DNA of 64,000 nt from Desulfuromonas acetoxidans DSM 684 (GCF_000167355.1 NZ_AAEW02000001.1:186001-250000), one strand, 5' to 3'. Positions 18,369 through 28,285 are shown, numbered from the stretch's first letter. Translations and numbers: made by a program. Notes: a model not told the origin generated them from the sequence alone.

Positions 18369-19922
18369 CTAAACGGCATCTTTGATCGAAACGGTCTTCT
18401 TCACTTTTTTTAGTAATCGAGTCCTGTCTTCGTGGGGCAACAGGATCGTCAGAAGGATCAAACACCAGAACAGGATGGCCGACCCAACATGTTCCCAGAA
18501 ACTCAGCCAGCCTTCGATAGACCACAGATTTTGCAGTAAGAGACAATAAAGGCTAAATAATACCGCCGCGAAAGCTCCGGGCAACAAGTTCCCATAGACA
18601 AACCCCGCCAAGGGAGTGTCGAGTTTCCGGCACAGATAATAAGGCACCGCAACCGCCGATATGAGTAAACGTGCGGTCAGGGTGCCTGCAGCGACACCAA
18701 CAAGCCCGATGTTGAACAGCATGACAAACAGTAATGAGAAAACAACGTTCATCACGGCTTCGACAACCGCGCGCTTGGCGGTAAATCGGACATGGCCCAT
18801 GGCCGACAAAACATTGATGCACGGCAGCAGGTAGAGCGTCGGGATCTTGGAAAGAGCCAGTACCGCCATAACACTGGCGGCCATGGTCACACTGTGCAGA
18901 TCAAATCCGTCCTGCAACATCCACAAACGGATAAAGGGCTGGGCGTAAAAAACGAGCCCCAGATAAACCAGCAGACCAAAACTTAACGAAATGCGGATCT
19001 GACTGTTCAAAAGCTTTTTAACTTCGCAAAAATCTTGTGCAGCAACCTTTTTTTGAACGGAAGGAAAGTAGGTCATGCCGATCATGCTGATAAACGGCGC
19101 CGAATAATAGATCAGCATGGCGCCAACACTGTATTCCCGAACTGAAGCGACACTTAAAAAAGCCCCGACAATAACAAGATCGCTCTGCCCGATAACTTTG
19201 AAGGCCACATTTGAGATAAACGCATAAAAACCGTAGCCGAAAAGTTCTTTGAAACGGCTGCGCGAAAACAGCAACGGAAAACTGCGCAATGCGGGATAAA
19301 TTCTACCCGCGCCGATCCGGTTGAAAACAAGGGAAGAAAAATTAGCCAGGGCAAGGGCTCCGGCAAGTCCCCACAGGGCCCAACCGGAATACAAGGCATA
19401 CACCGTTGCGGCGGTACGAATCAGCAAAACACACAGGTCGATGGACCGGGCAACATCAAAACGGTCATGGGCGGTAAGTACATTGGAGTAGATGGCCGCA
19501 ACCGCAGAAAACCAGAGGTTAACGGCCATAAAAGGGAGTAACAATCGCACTGTGTCATAATATTCGGCCGGGACATTTCTGAAAAAAATCGGAAAACACC
19601 AGCCAAGGACAACACCCACCAGCAGAATCAGCCCACCGGTTAACGTGAAAATCGCAAAACCGGCCCGGATCGTCTCATCCACTCCGGTCTGATCTTTTTT
19701 ACCCAGAAATAACGCAATATGACGACCAACACTTGAACGGACACCGATATCGAAAATCCCCATATAGCCGATCAGCACGGTCAGCAGGCTCCAGATACCA
19801 TAAGAAACAGCATCCAGCTTACCAACCACATAGGGCGATAGAAAAAACATCACCACGAGGGAGGCAATATGCCCTCCCCAGTTGATCGCCAGATTACGCA
19901 GAAATTTTCGTCTACTCGGCAT
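18369..19922 (-). CDS. Polysaccharide flippase (Wzx/MATE-type)
   Basis: A 517-residue membrane protein with about 12-14 hydrophobic helices and the Wzx-like N-terminus FLRNLAINWGGHIASLVVMFFLSPYVVGKLDAVSYGIWSLLTVLIGYMGIFDIGV. It probably flips the lipid-linked EPS repeat unit across the inner membrane. There are no enzymatic motifs. The start codon is ATG at 19922. It follows the hexapeptide acetyltransferase gene after 21 bp and precedes the ATP-grasp-like gene. Confidence 0.88.
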   Translation of the reverse strand: MPSRRKFLRNLAINWGGHIASLVVMFFLSPYVVGKLDAVSYGIWSLLTVLIGYMGIFDIGVRSSVGRHIALFLGKKDQTGVDETIRAGFAIFTLTGGLILLVGVVLGWCFPIFFRNVPAEYYDTVRLLLPFMAVNLWFSAVAAIYSNVLTAHDRFDVARSIDLCVLLIRTAATVYALYSGWALWGLAGALALANFSSLVFNRIGAGRIYPALRSFPLLFSRSRFKELFGYGFYAFISNVAFKVIGQSDLVIVGAFLSVASVREYSVGAMLIYYSAPFISMIGMTYFPSVQKKVAAQDFCEVKKLLNSQIRISLSFGLLVYLGLVFYAQPFIRLWMLQDGFDLHSVTMAASVMAVLALSKIPTLYLLPCINVLSAMGHVRFTAKRAVVEAVMNVVFSLLFVMLFNIGLVGVAAGTLTARLLISAVAVPYYLCRKLDTPLAGFVYGNLLPGAFAAVLFSLYCLLLQNLWSIEGWLSFWEHVGSAILFWCLILLTILLPHEDRTRLLKKVKKTVSIKDAV

Positions 19923-19943
19923 AAAAGCCCATCATCTTAAAGG

Positions 19944-20474
19944 TTAATCCAGCGTGCGTATGACCTTAGCCGGCACACCGGCAACAATCGATTTTGGCGG
20001 CACATCCTGTCTCACCACAGCACCAGCAGCAACAATGGCCGAAGCCCCCACGGTAACACCGGGGAAAATGACCGCATGCGCCCCGATCCAAGCATCATCT
20101 TCAACCAAAATCGGTGCGGTCTTCTGAACCAGCCCCTTGGCTTCAGGGTGATACGCCAGCCGAGAGTTATCGGGGTAACTGCTGGCAACAAACACGACAT
20201 AAGGCGCCACGGCTACACGTTTGCCAAAGGTTACGGACGGTGGCGTGCGGCTTATCCCGAGAATAAAACTGCCAAAGCCGATCTCCGTTCCCTCGCCAAT
20301 AACAATCCCCGACTTGACCAACAACAACTTGCGCAGGCGGTTATAGGGCGATACCGCGGCCTTCGAACGTAATGTCCGTTCGGTGTACAACCACCAGAAC
20401 AGCATGTAATAGCCATAACCAGGCCCTTGAACCAGACCGCCGCGAATCCATGAAAACAGCTTGGGAACAGACAT
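19944..20474 (-). CDS. Left-handed beta-helix (hexapeptide) O-acetyltransferase
   Basis: A 176-residue protein with a hexapeptide-repeat C-terminus: [72 protein letters not shown]. This is the acetyl-CoA-dependent sugar O-acetyltransferase pattern (WcaF/NodL-like). It probably acetylates the EPS. The start at 20474 has an AAGGAGGCGAT site. The frame from 20537 overlaps the upstream gene and looks spurious. It is the neighbour of the flippase. Confidence 0.88.
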   Translation of the reverse strand: MSVPKLFSWIRGGLVQGPGYGYYMLFWWLYTERTLRSKAAVSPYNRLRKLLLVKSGIVIGEGTEIGFGSFILGISRTPPSVTFGKRVAVAPYVVFVASSYPDNSRLAYHPEAKGLVQKTAPILVEDDAWIGAHAVIFPGVTVGASAIVAAGAVVRQDVPPKSIVAGVPAKVIRTLD

Positions 20475-20494
20475 ATCGCCTCCTTGGTACAGCC

Positions 20495-22315
20495 TCAGTG
20501 AACAGTCAGCTTGCCCTCCATAACATCTACCCAGCACAGAAAATAATAGAGAAGGTTCTTCTCTTTATTGCGCTGAAACAATACGTTGGCGCCCTCTGTT
20601 TCCTGCCACGAAAATGCCCGATTAATATAATCACAACCAGGATGGGTAGATCTTTTCAGATCCATGTCATGTTGCCTGAGAAAATCATCAATATAGGTAT
20701 TCGTCTCAACAGGGGCCTTGGCAAAGAGAGAACCGACAAGCGGAATTTTCCGCCGTCGTTCGTAGTAGTAGTGCAGGGAATAAAGAAAATTTTTCCAGGA
20801 GATCTCCGCACTGAAACGACCATCTCCCGCGAATAACCCTTTTTCACTGCAAAAAGGAATTTCGCAGGCCTTTTTGAAGTCATTGCAATAGATCTTCCTG
20901 AATAACTTCCGCTCCGAATCTTCAATTGTTAAAGGGGGAATTGACGCAATATAATCCCAGAATCGAGCCGACATGCCCGGCGTAAAAGGCATCACGGTAT
21001 TTGCATAGACCTTCAAAGGATTGGTCACCGTTCTGTTCAGTGCCCGATTCTTGAAAATAAAGCGCATGACGCCGTAGTCATCTTCACCATAAAGGCCACG
21101 CTCGCGGCGGATATTCTCCTGCACCCCTTTCTGCATGGCGTGAAGAAAATCCTCTGAAAAAACAGCCGCGGCATCTTGCCAGCGGTTGGACTCAGTAGTT
21201 AAATTTTTTTTCGCCAAATAGGTGTCCATATCCCGGTCAGTGAGTTGGGTCAATGTATAGCCCGGGGCAAATCCTTCCCAGACTCCACCGGACAGTCCTT
21301 CAACCCGAGCAGAGACATTGCTGATAAACAGCCCGCGGCCAGGCGTGGCCACATCATTCATCACCAGATAATGATCTTTGGCAACTTCTCCCTCATGGCC
21401 GGACACCGCATCAACAAGACGGGCCTGTTCAACTCCCAGATGCCGGGCCATGCGATAGCCCAGTTTTCCCTCGGCCCCACCAAAATGTTTTTGGTGGATC
21501 ACCGAAAGGGTCTTGATGGGCATCTCTTTTTCGTTGAGCAAACAGAGAATGAAGCGGGAATCAAAACCGGAGCTCATCAATAAGGTGTTGTCTTGCACCC
21601 CATATTCCCGATAGGCGTCAACCTCACGGCCAAAACAATCTAAAATATACTCCGTGGAAATCTCCTCGAATTGCGTGTCCCGCGAGCGCTCAGGCCAGTT
21701 CCAATAAAGCTCCTTGGTCAGGTCATTGTTCTCGGGGTCATAGCACATGCGCTCCCCTCTGATTCTGGAAACACCGGCCAATTGCGTCTGCTCTCCGACG
21801 ATATGCCCAAAGGTGACAAAAGCCCCCCAACCTGCCGGGTCAGGTTGCACCGGCACAACTCCGCCAATGGAAAAGGCTTTTATTTCCGAAGCAAAGGCAA
21901 TCCCTTGTTGAGCGCGATGACAATAGATCGGTTGAAAACCCATAAAATCAGGAACCATCAACGCTTTCTTTTCTTTTTCCTGCCAGAAAACTGCGGCATA
22001 GGCACCATCCATTTCAGTCAGGGCCTGAAAAGCCTCTGCTGTCTCCATCTCGACAATCTGCTGCAAAAAGGGTCTCAATTGACCCGACTTGGTCGGAACC
22101 CCTGAAACTACCAGCACATTGCCGTTTTGTCCTTTCACCAGCATCGGAATAACCCCATAGCGCTCCGACGTATGAACAACGCCGATGGCCCCCCCGGGGA
22201 CGTCAAAAACATCGACCGAATGCCAGTGCTGAACAACTTGAGCCTGACACATGCGTTCGACATATTCTTTCGATGAATAGGGCCCTACAGAACCGAAGAC
22301 TGCTGCTATTTTCAT
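20495..22315 (-). CDS. Asparagine synthase-like protein with degenerate amidotransferase domain
   Basis: A 606-residue protein starting MKIAAVFG. The first 190 residues follow the glutamine-amidotransferase class II layout ([31 protein letters not shown]), but the second residue is Lys, not the nucleophile Cys. Glutamine hydrolysis is therefore not expected from this domain. The C-terminal part has a PP-loop SSGFDSRF at about 248-255. I infer ATP-dependent amidation or amino-acid ligation in EPS decoration. The start was chosen at 22315, 8 nt after the preceding stop. The listed longer frame would overlap it. It is a second copy of the 15278 protein type, but divergent. Confidence 0.75.
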   Translation of the reverse strand: MKIAAVFGSVGPYSSKEYVERMCQAQVVQHWHSVDVFDVPGGAIGVVHTSERYGVIPMLVKGQNGNVLVVSGVPTKSGQLRPFLQQIVEMETAEAFQALTEMDGAYAAVFWQEKEKKALMVPDFMGFQPIYCHRAQQGIAFASEIKAFSIGGVVPVQPDPAGWGAFVTFGHIVGEQTQLAGVSRIRGERMCYDPENNDLTKELYWNWPERSRDTQFEEISTEYILDCFGREVDAYREYGVQDNTLLMSSGFDSRFILCLLNEKEMPIKTLSVIHQKHFGGAEGKLGYRMARHLGVEQARLVDAVSGHEGEVAKDHYLVMNDVATPGRGLFISNVSARVEGLSGGVWEGFAPGYTLTQLTDRDMDTYLAKKNLTTESNRWQDAAAVFSEDFLHAMQKGVQENIRRERGLYGEDDYGVMRFIFKNRALNRTVTNPLKVYANTVMPFTPGMSARFWDYIASIPPLTIEDSERKLFRKIYCNDFKKACEIPFCSEKGLFAGDGRFSAEISWKNFLYSLHYYYERRRKIPLVGSLFAKAPVETNTYIDDFLRQHDMDLKRSTHPGCDYINRAFSWQETEGANVLFQRNKEKNLLYYFLCWVDVMEGKLTVH

Positions 22316-22322
22316 ACGACGC

Positions 22323-24401
22323 CTATTCCATTTCCCGTTTATGCGCAAACGTCTTTTGAGACGTTTCACAATCGACGACAATTTCTTGCTCAATTTTTTC
22401 CCCAAACGGATTCATCAGCGTCAGCAGCCATTTTTCTGAACATTCGTCTTTTTTCCCCAGACATAATGCTGGATTGGCGTCAAATGTCGCGCTGACAACC
22501 TTTTTTCCGTTTTCAGAGACCGCTTGCAGTTGAACGATTTGGGGCTGCTTCGCGGTACCACGCAAATTCACCAACAGGCAAACATCGCGATTCTTCGTCA
22601 CCAAAAACCTGACATGTTCATCAGGGTCAAAACGTAGCATTGGAGAAACAGCCTGTTCGCCCCCCCACGTCATCAACGGATCACCAACAAACGTCGTGAT
22701 CCACCCGAGATTCACCTGATTCATCAGCCAGGTTTCGCCCAGTGTTTTTTTCTGGGACAGGGCCGGATAAAAAACCTCATCGTCCCACCAGCTTTTGTTG
22801 TGGATGTGTGGAGCCCCGCGATACACTTTGGCGGCACCGGCTGTTGCCGTGACACCGCGCTTGAGATCCTCGACCATTTCCCCTTTCTTCCAGCCATTGT
22901 GGGAGATCACCGTCGCCGCAATGCCGCCGGGGAGATAGGAGATATCATCGTTCAAGAAGCCATCTTCAGTTATAAGGCGTCCCCATTCCAGCAGGTTCTT
23001 CCCCTGTCCTCCGTAGTAAAGGTGACGATAACCGTGCTCCCACAAAGACGTTCCGGCAGATGAGCGCTCCAGATACCCCACCCGTTTTTTTGCTTTGTCA
23101 TAGGTTTTACCGGGCAAGATCCCCATCGCAGGACCGGCATACTTCGAGGCGTATACAGCCCGATCAATCAGTGCTTTGGCCTGTAAGGGATCAGGGGCGT
23201 CAATACGGCTGACGAAATAAACGAAGCGCTCTTCATGCTGACGCCGATTGGCGGGAGTAAACGGTAAGGGTTGCGGACCGTTTTCAAAAGAAGGATTGGC
23301 GGAGTACACCTGGGGATGCACAAACGGATTGGCCGTACCAAACAATGGCCTGGTCTGGGGAGAGCGCAAAAAATAATTGCTGAATGCCCCTTGAGCAGTG
23401 AACTTTTGGGCTTTAACTTTTCGTCCGGCAACACTGTCGAGATCATAGTAAAGGAGTTGCAGACGTTGACCAAAATCGATGATGGAGCCGAAATTATTGA
23501 TCTGATTCGTTATGCCGCGAGCTATCCCGCAAGGGGCAACAGCGGTACGCGGCAGGCCGTAACAAACCACCATGAATAAAATGTGATCTTTGAGCAGTGT
23601 TCCATCATCACGGGCGTTGCGCGAATCTTCGAGAAACGCTTTGACCGGTGCGGCAACATCATCGAGAAAATGCTGGTCATCCCGTTTACCGTCACGGCCA
23701 GTACAGGAAAGTTCCACCTCATCGGCGTCGACATAATCGGCCTGCCAGGAATGCACCCTACCCTGGATATCGCTACAGGATGCCTGAATCGTCACATCTC
23801 CGTCGGCAAAGCTTTTCGCATTAAGCCGAATAGTCCAATCATCGCTGTTGTTACCGGCAATTTTCCCTTTTGCTTCAATCAAACCATCTTTGACCAGAGT
23901 CAACGCCTTGCCATCATCCGGTTCTAAAGTCATCTGCAGCGTGTGCAGCCGCCATTTGGAACGCCCACCCGGCAGAACAAATTCAACCAGGCGACTGTCG
24001 CGTAACTGATCGTCTTGAGGTGACGGACCAAACAGATAGCTGCGCTTTGCCACAACTCCGGCCTTATTGTCATCACTGCTCTCGGCCAGGTGCTCGGTGT
24101 TGAGATGACGGGCCTCATCAAGGACTTTAATACCATGCTGGCAGTGCAACCCGAGGATATAGGGTTTTTCACCGCTCTGCGGATCGGTATGCATACGCAC
24201 ATAATGCTCAGCGATCTCCTGCGAATCCTGGCCCGCCTCGGTCAAGGGTTCATCACCAATCCAGTCGGCGTTATACAACACCAGTACCTGCGACGGTGAA
24301 ATCGCTGACCATCCTGATGAACAACTGAGTACCACGAGCAGGGCAGACACCCCCAAGGGCCGCAGAAAGTCGTATATTTTGCGGTTTATGTGCTTTTTCA
24401 T
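22323..24401 (-). CDS. Exosortase-linked secreted protein, likely TIGR03790 family
   Basis: A 692-residue protein with a signal peptide (hydrophobic residues 13-33, ending GWSAISPSQ). The mature N-terminus SQVLVLYNADWIGDEPLTEAGQDSQEIAEHYVRMH matches the start I recall for TIGR03790, which is said to occur almost only in exosortase-bearing species. The function of that family is unknown. Later blocks include DHILFMVVCYGLPRTA, the cell-surface-like HNGWKKGEMVEDLKRGVTATAGAAKVYRG and a C-terminal PQIVQLQAVSENGKK domain. The start at 24401 follows an AAGGACG site. It overlaps dppA-like by no bases (11-bp gap). Confidence 0.7.
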   Translation of the reverse strand: MKKHINRKIYDFLRPLGVSALLVVLSCSSGWSAISPSQVLVLYNADWIGDEPLTEAGQDSQEIAEHYVRMHTDPQSGEKPYILGLHCQHGIKVLDEARHLNTEHLAESSDDNKAGVVAKRSYLFGPSPQDDQLRDSRLVEFVLPGGRSKWRLHTLQMTLEPDDGKALTLVKDGLIEAKGKIAGNNSDDWTIRLNAKSFADGDVTIQASCSDIQGRVHSWQADYVDADEVELSCTGRDGKRDDQHFLDDVAAPVKAFLEDSRNARDDGTLLKDHILFMVVCYGLPRTAVAPCGIARGITNQINNFGSIIDFGQRLQLLYYDLDSVAGRKVKAQKFTAQGAFSNYFLRSPQTRPLFGTANPFVHPQVYSANPSFENGPQPLPFTPANRRQHEERFVYFVSRIDAPDPLQAKALIDRAVYASKYAGPAMGILPGKTYDKAKKRVGYLERSSAGTSLWEHGYRHLYYGGQGKNLLEWGRLITEDGFLNDDISYLPGGIAATVISHNGWKKGEMVEDLKRGVTATAGAAKVYRGAPHIHNKSWWDDEVFYPALSQKKTLGETWLMNQVNLGWITTFVGDPLMTWGGEQAVSPMLRFDPDEHVRFLVTKNRDVCLLVNLRGTAKQPQIVQLQAVSENGKKVVSATFDANPALCLGKKDECSEKWLLTLMNPFGEKIEQEIVVDCETSQKTFAHKREME

Positions 24402-24412
24402 CGCGTCCTTTT

Positions 24413-25198
24413 TCAGCACTGCCACTCCAACATGGTCGACAATGTTTTACGCAAAGTTTTCGCCTGGCACAGCCGCCAGCCCGATCGTCGGATCATCGCT
24501 TTAAGGCAACGACTCCATGAGGTAAACTGCAGTTCCATGGTCACAGGTAAATCAAACCGGAACGGCTTTTTTTCGGTCAGAGTCGCAACCGCATGCTCAA
24601 CCGCCTGTTCAATCTCTCTTTCAACCGCTGAAGGGTGTTTACTCCAGGCACAATGACGACCAAAGCCCTCTTTTGTCGCCACCGTCTCCAACCACGGCAT
24701 GTGCTGTAACGCTTCGTCGCAGCCGTGTTGATCACTGACAACACAAATCACCGGCACATTGAATTCTCCAGCCACGGCACCATCCAAGGCGATTTCTCCC
24801 ACTTCTGCCCCGTTAACGCGGATACACCGATAGGCCGCCGAGCAATAGGTATGGGCCAGAACACCGTCAGTCGTCCCGGCCTTGGCGTGATAACCGATCA
24901 TCACCACCCCGGTATAACTGGCGTCAAGCCGAGGGAAACGCCGCAGGAATCCCGTACCGAGAACGATCTCACACCGCGAGTCCAGCTGATCAAACAGCAA
25001 ATTGGCTCCCTCGCCATGGTTATCCCAAACCACGACCTGTGTCGCACCACTTTGAAACAAAGCACAAATCGCCGCATTGGTCTCCCGCGTGGCCTGTTCA
25101 CGGGCAAACGTCATGTTGAGGGAACGCGTCAGCGAGCCGCCGGGTTCACCGACCACGCAAGCAACACCTTCGCAATCTACGGCGATCATGAATTTCAT
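24413..25198 (-). CDS. M55 family metallopeptidase (D-aminopeptidase DppA-like)
   Basis: A 261-residue cytoplasmic enzyme. The metal-ligand motifs of M55 are visible: Asp8 and Glu10 in VDCEG, His61 in WDNHGEGAN, His104 in GYHAKAGT, and Glu135 in EVGEIALDG. Members remove N-terminal D-amino acids from peptides and use a di-zinc centre. Next to asparagine-synthase-like and ATP-grasp-like genes it may trim or recycle amino acids attached to the polymer, which is inference. It starts just downstream of a 16.6-copy heptamer array whose last unit supplies a CAGGG before the ATG. Confidence 0.9.
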   Translation of the reverse strand: MKFMIAVDCEGVACVVGEPGGSLTRSLNMTFAREQATRETNAAICALFQSGATQVVVWDNHGEGANLLFDQLDSRCEIVLGTGFLRRFPRLDASYTGVVMIGYHAKAGTTDGVLAHTYCSAAYRCIRVNGAEVGEIALDGAVAGEFNVPVICVVSDQHGCDEALQHMPWLETVATKEGFGRHCAWSKHPSAVEREIEQAVEHAVATLTEKKPFRFDLPVTMELQFTSWSRCLKAMIRRSGWRLCQAKTLRKTLSTMLEWQC

Positions 25199-25205
25199 AA
25201 AAACC

Positions 25206-25321
25206 CTGAGTTCTGAGTTCTGAGTTCTGAGTTCTGAGTTCTGAGTTCTGAGTTCTGAGTTCTGAGTTCTGAGTTCTGAGTTCTGAGTTCTGAGTTCTGA
25301 GTTCTGAGTTCTGAGTTCTGA
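25206..25321 (-). repeat. Heptamer tandem array AGAACTC, 16.6 perfect copies
   Basis: Unit on the coding strand is AGAACTC. There are 16 complete copies plus four bases, all identical. The array fills the gap between the PaaK-like stop (25372) and the dppA-like start (25198), leaving only about seven bases to the start codon. On the gene side, before the array, a degenerate leader of AGTNCTN heptamers ends in AGTAAAACCTTTC. It reads as repeated R-T-Q-N-S-E-L in every coding-strand frame with no stop. Confidence 0.98.
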
Positions 25322-25371
25322 AAGGTTTTACTTCGTACTCAAAACTCAGGACTAAGCACTTTCTCTTCAAC

Positions 25372-26745
25372 TTAGAACTGCCTTTTCAAATACAACTCTT
25401 CAGCAACTTTGCTGATCACCGGCCGGTATTTGCCGGAACGCGCCGGTTTGATCTCATCAACCAGTTCCACTTCGATCCGGTCATCACCGCCGAGGCGCTG
25501 AGTCGCCTTAGCCCTGACCTGCTCAATGCCATCGGCCGGAAACTGATCATTGGTGACAAGGCGAATGTGAATCGCGCCAATCTCTTCCTGGACCACCTGA
25601 AATTTGACGATCCCTTTAACGGCACGGGCGATATAGATAAACGAATACCCCACCACCCACTTACCGGCCTTGGTAACGATAAACTCTACGGCGCGCCCAC
25701 CGCTGATGGAGACCGAAGACAGCGTCCGGCCGCAAGCACACGGCTTTTGGGACAGGGTGACAATATCGCCAGTGCGATAACGGATCATGGGAAAGGCCGG
25801 CCCCACAAGATTAGTGACCACGAGCTCTCCTTCACCCTCTGTCGGTTGCAGTGTTTGCGGATCAATAGTTTCCAGAAATAACTGCTCATCCATGCAATGC
25901 ATGGTGCCATAGCTACATTCATGACCAATCAACCCGGCTTCACGCAAACCGTAGGAATCGTAAACCGGCACGCCAAAGCCCTGCTCGATCAGCTCACGGT
26001 CGATATCGGACAGCAGTTCACTGGTGGTGATAATCATGGCTAACCCACTGCTTTTCAGTTCCGTCAGGTCCAATCCCAACGATTGGGCCATGGTAACGGT
26101 CAAGACAAAGGTGCTCGGATAGCCGAAAATGCACTTGGGTCGCCACGTGAGCCATTGAGCGAAATAGGACTTCAAGCGCTCGGGTGTGACTTCAAACCCA
26201 TTGGTTAACGCATCATTGATCAGCCAATCACGCACCTGCTTAATGCGGTCCTGCTTGCTCAGTTCTACCGGTGATCCCCAGTAGTAAAGTTCTTTTTCAC
26301 CCCGTTGCATCCCCACCCATTCATGGCCACGCATCCGAGCGGCATTGATCTGCGCCTCGCGCGTCGATGAGGTATAAAACTCCAATGCTTCGTTGGTCGA
26401 ACCACTGGTACGCACCAGTTGCACGCGTTTGCCTTCGTCTTTCCACACCATGGTTTCACGCTGGTTGCGTATGATCTCTTTGTTGAGGAATGGGAAGCGT
26501 TGCAAGTCTTTCAGAGACTGAATCGTCTGAGGATAGAGCCCCCTTTGATCCATAAGTGTGCGCCAGTACGGCGTATGCTGATAGGCCAATTGAACGATGC
26601 GTTGAAACCGTTCCAACTGCAGGTGCCGCAGACGTTCCCGGCCCCAATACTCAGACTGCAACAACTGACCGAGAATGGAAAAGCTCTCCCGTCCCAGCAA
26701 CTGTTCCTGCATTTTGAAAATTTGACGTGCAATGATCGGGATCAT
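25372..26745 (-). CDS. Phenylacetate-CoA ligase-like (CapK/PaaK) adenylate-forming enzyme
   Basis: A 457-residue ANL-superfamily enzyme of the PaaK/CapK type. Motifs: VQLVRTSGSTNEALEFYTS (ATP P-loop), GYPSTFVLTVTMAQS, YDSYGLREAGLIGHEC and MIRYRTGDIVTL. The C-terminal domain ends ...ARSGKYRPVISKV. It probably activates a carboxylic acid for transfer to the polysaccharide. CapK-like proteins are common in capsule loci. The substrate is unknown. Its stop codon TAA lies within an AGTTCTA-type heptamer, and its start follows a degenerate heptamer spacer. Confidence 0.88.
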   Translation of the reverse strand: MIPIIARQIFKMQEQLLGRESFSILGQLLQSEYWGRERLRHLQLERFQRIVQLAYQHTPYWRTLMDQRGLYPQTIQSLKDLQRFPFLNKEIIRNQRETMVWKDEGKRVQLVRTSGSTNEALEFYTSSTREAQINAARMRGHEWVGMQRGEKELYYWGSPVELSKQDRIKQVRDWLINDALTNGFEVTPERLKSYFAQWLTWRPKCIFGYPSTFVLTVTMAQSLGLDLTELKSSGLAMIITTSELLSDIDRELIEQGFGVPVYDSYGLREAGLIGHECSYGTMHCMDEQLFLETIDPQTLQPTEGEGELVVTNLVGPAFPMIRYRTGDIVTLSQKPCACGRTLSSVSISGGRAVEFIVTKAGKWVVGYSFIYIARAVKGIVKFQVVQEEIGAIHIRLVTNDQFPADGIEQVRAKATQRLGGDDRIEVELVDEIKPARSGKYRPVISKVAEELYLKRQF

Positions 26746-26749
26746 AAAA

Positions 26750-26804
26750 CCTCAACGTTCAGCTCTAAGTGCTTAGTACTAAGTACTGAGAACTTAGGAC
26801 TCGA
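26750..26804 (-). repeat. Degenerate heptamer spacer (AGTNCTN units)
   Basis: The whole spacer between 25372-26745 and 26806-27813 reads as consecutive 7-base units on the coding strand such as AGTCCTA, AGTTCTC, AGTACTT, AGTACTA and AGCACTT. It ends in GAGGTTTTATG, like the ends of the perfect arrays at 25206 and 32003. No perfect tandem copy is present. Confidence 0.85.
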
Positions 26805-26805
26805 A

Positions 26806-27813
26806 TTAAACCCAATAAAAATTATTCACCCCTTGCACCGCTTTACGCACCAGCGCCCGTAGGGGCCGGTTTATCAGGCAGGGTTCCACCGCTTTGGGTT
26901 GATAGTTCTTTTCTTTCACCAGATGAGCTAGATCAGAAAACGTACGTGGCGGATAAGCTTGGCGATTGTCATCCAGCCAGTCACAGAACTTTTCAAAACG
27001 CCGCGTGACGATGCGGTTCAACTTGCCATCGTGGTATTGCTTGTCGCGCACTTTAAACAGACTGAAACTGTGCAGAATCAGCACCGCTTCACCACCGGCA
27101 TCGCAGATCATCTTGACCGCATCACGACACTCCTCAAACGACGAGCCCATCAGATCAACCGGCTTAGAGGGGTGCAGTCCCGGCACCTTGGGCTGTTGAT
27201 ACGCGGAAAGCGCCACTTCCAGCACATCGCCGTACCATTTGCCGCCGTTGTAGCGTTGTTGTTCATTGAAACGACATTGGCCACCGACATAAGGAAACGT
27301 ATAACTGCTGTCGATCCAAATGCCAGCCTTTGCCAGAGCGGCCAAGGTCTCTTCAGACGCGCCCATATTCCCGGCGCGAAAAGCAACAGGCCTTGGTGCA
27401 CCCCACTGCTCCAATCGGTTCGACCCTTCTGTAACCATCTGTTGCTGAACATCCAGGGGAAGGTCCGCCATCTGATCGGTTTGGACATGAGACTGCCCCG
27501 CCTGCATCTGCCCGTAATGAACATGGTTCGGATGAATGTGCAGCTGGACATCCTGGTCCTGCTCCACCAGATAGCGTACAACCGGTTCCGTTTCTCCCGG
27601 GTAGCCCAGTTCATCGTTAAACGGTTCAACGAAGAATGTCGCCTGGAGATCTCGCTGCTGCAAGATGTCGCAAATCAAAGGAACCCCGTAGCGCTTGTCG
27701 CCATAGTCGCCCATCATGCCCAATTGCGGCGAAACAGGTTTGAGCTGGAGGTTCTGCCACGCCCCGCCCATGCTGCATTCGACATCAAATGTGATGTAAA
27801 CTCCTGGGTTCAT
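26806..27813 (-). CDS. Polysaccharide deacetylase (NodB-like)
   Basis: A 335-residue protein with the NodB fold: YITFDVECSMGG at the N-terminus (Asp/Glu metal region), LQATFFVEPF, QLHIHPNHVHYGQ (His-x-His), and PVAFRAGNMGAS. It may N-deacetylate amino sugars in the EPS. A dedicated deacetylase of the TIGR03006 type is also present at 34424, so this is a second one. No signal peptide is seen, suggesting a cytoplasmic enzyme. Flanked by heptamer spacers. Confidence 0.88.
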   Translation of the reverse strand: MNPGVYITFDVECSMGGAWQNLQLKPVSPQLGMMGDYGDKRYGVPLICDILQQRDLQATFFVEPFNDELGYPGETEPVVRYLVEQDQDVQLHIHPNHVHYGQMQAGQSHVQTDQMADLPLDVQQQMVTEGSNRLEQWGAPRPVAFRAGNMGASEETLAALAKAGIWIDSSYTFPYVGGQCRFNEQQRYNGGKWYGDVLEVALSAYQQPKVPGLHPSKPVDLMGSSFEECRDAVKMICDAGGEAVLILHSFSLFKVRDKQYHDGKLNRIVTRRFEKFCDWLDDNRQAYPPRTFSDLAHLVKEKNYQPKAVEPCLINRPLRALVRKAVQGVNNFYWV

Positions 27814-27820
27814 AACGGCA

Positions 27821-27852
27821 AGTCCTGAGTGAGAAGTTCTGAGTCCTTAGTC
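27821..27852 (-). repeat. Degenerate heptamer spacer containing the four-helix gene stop
   Basis: On the coding strand the units are ACTAAGG, ACTCAGA, ACTTCTC, ACTCAGG and ACTTGCC, running from the stop codon of the four-helix-bundle gene (its TAA is inside the first unit) to the start of the deacetylase gene. Confidence 0.85.
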
Positions 27853-28239
27853 GCCACGGTCCTTATCCTTGTTCTTTTGAGCTTCAATGGAGCGACGTAG
27901 GCCTGAAATGACACGTGAGGTTTCCTCTGCCAATGCCTTTGCCTCGCCGAACTGCGTCGCGTCAATCAATTGCGCATCAAAAGCAACGTAAAGTTGGGCC
28001 CGCACTTCCGCACAAGAACCTTTGGCGATCACCAAAAAACGATGAAACTCAGTCGGCGAAGACCGATCAAACCCTTCGGCAATATTCGATAGAACAGAAA
28101 CACTTGCCCGTTGAATCTGGTCACGTAAACCAAAATCCCGTGCCAATGCTGTTTCGCGCGCTATCCCGTAGATCAAACGTGCCAACGCTCTGGCTTTTTG
28201 CCAGGCGATCAAATCTTCAAAACATCGAACCGCTGCCAT
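27847..28239 (-). CDS. Four helix bundle protein (S23/bAvd-like, TIGR02436 type)
   Basis: A 130-residue protein, close to the family length. It begins with the characteristic FEDLIAWQKAR, then GLRDQIQRASVSVLSNIAEGF and EFHRFLVIAKGSCAEVRAQLYVA. The C-terminus is a charged KNKDKDRGD tail. Family members include the Leptospira 23S rRNA intervening-sequence ORF and the Avd accessory protein of diversity-generating retroelements, but here there is no rRNA and no reverse transcriptase in the window. Function is unknown. The gene lies inside an EPS operon and is flanked on both sides by degenerate heptamers of the same type as the perfect arrays. Confidence 0.93.
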   Translation of the reverse strand: MAAVRCFEDLIAWQKARALARLIYGIARETALARDFGLRDQIQRASVSVLSNIAEGFDRSSPTEFHRFLVIAKGSCAEVRAQLYVAFDAQLIDATQFGEAKALAEETSRVISGLRRSIEAQKNKDKDRGD

Positions 28240-28250
28240 ACATTTCCAAT

Positions 28251-28274
28251 CTCAGCACTCAGAACTAAGCACTT
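28251..28274 (-). repeat. Degenerate heptamer spacer upstream of the four-helix gene
   Basis: Coding-strand units AGTGCTT, AGTTCTG and AGTGCTG, then a short ATTGG stretch and the ATG. It matches the leader units in front of the perfect arrays at 25206 and 29545. Confidence 0.85.
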
Positions 28275-28285
28275 CGCACGGTGTT

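Noticed and set aside
26959-27828. 289-residue plus-strand ORF
   Set aside because: Shadow of the deacetylase gene on the other strand; no motif or ribosome site.
27847-28239. rRNA intervening sequence or diversity-generating retroelement
   Set aside because: Flanks are protein-coding EPS genes. No rRNA, reverse transcriptase or template/variable repeat pair was seen in the window.
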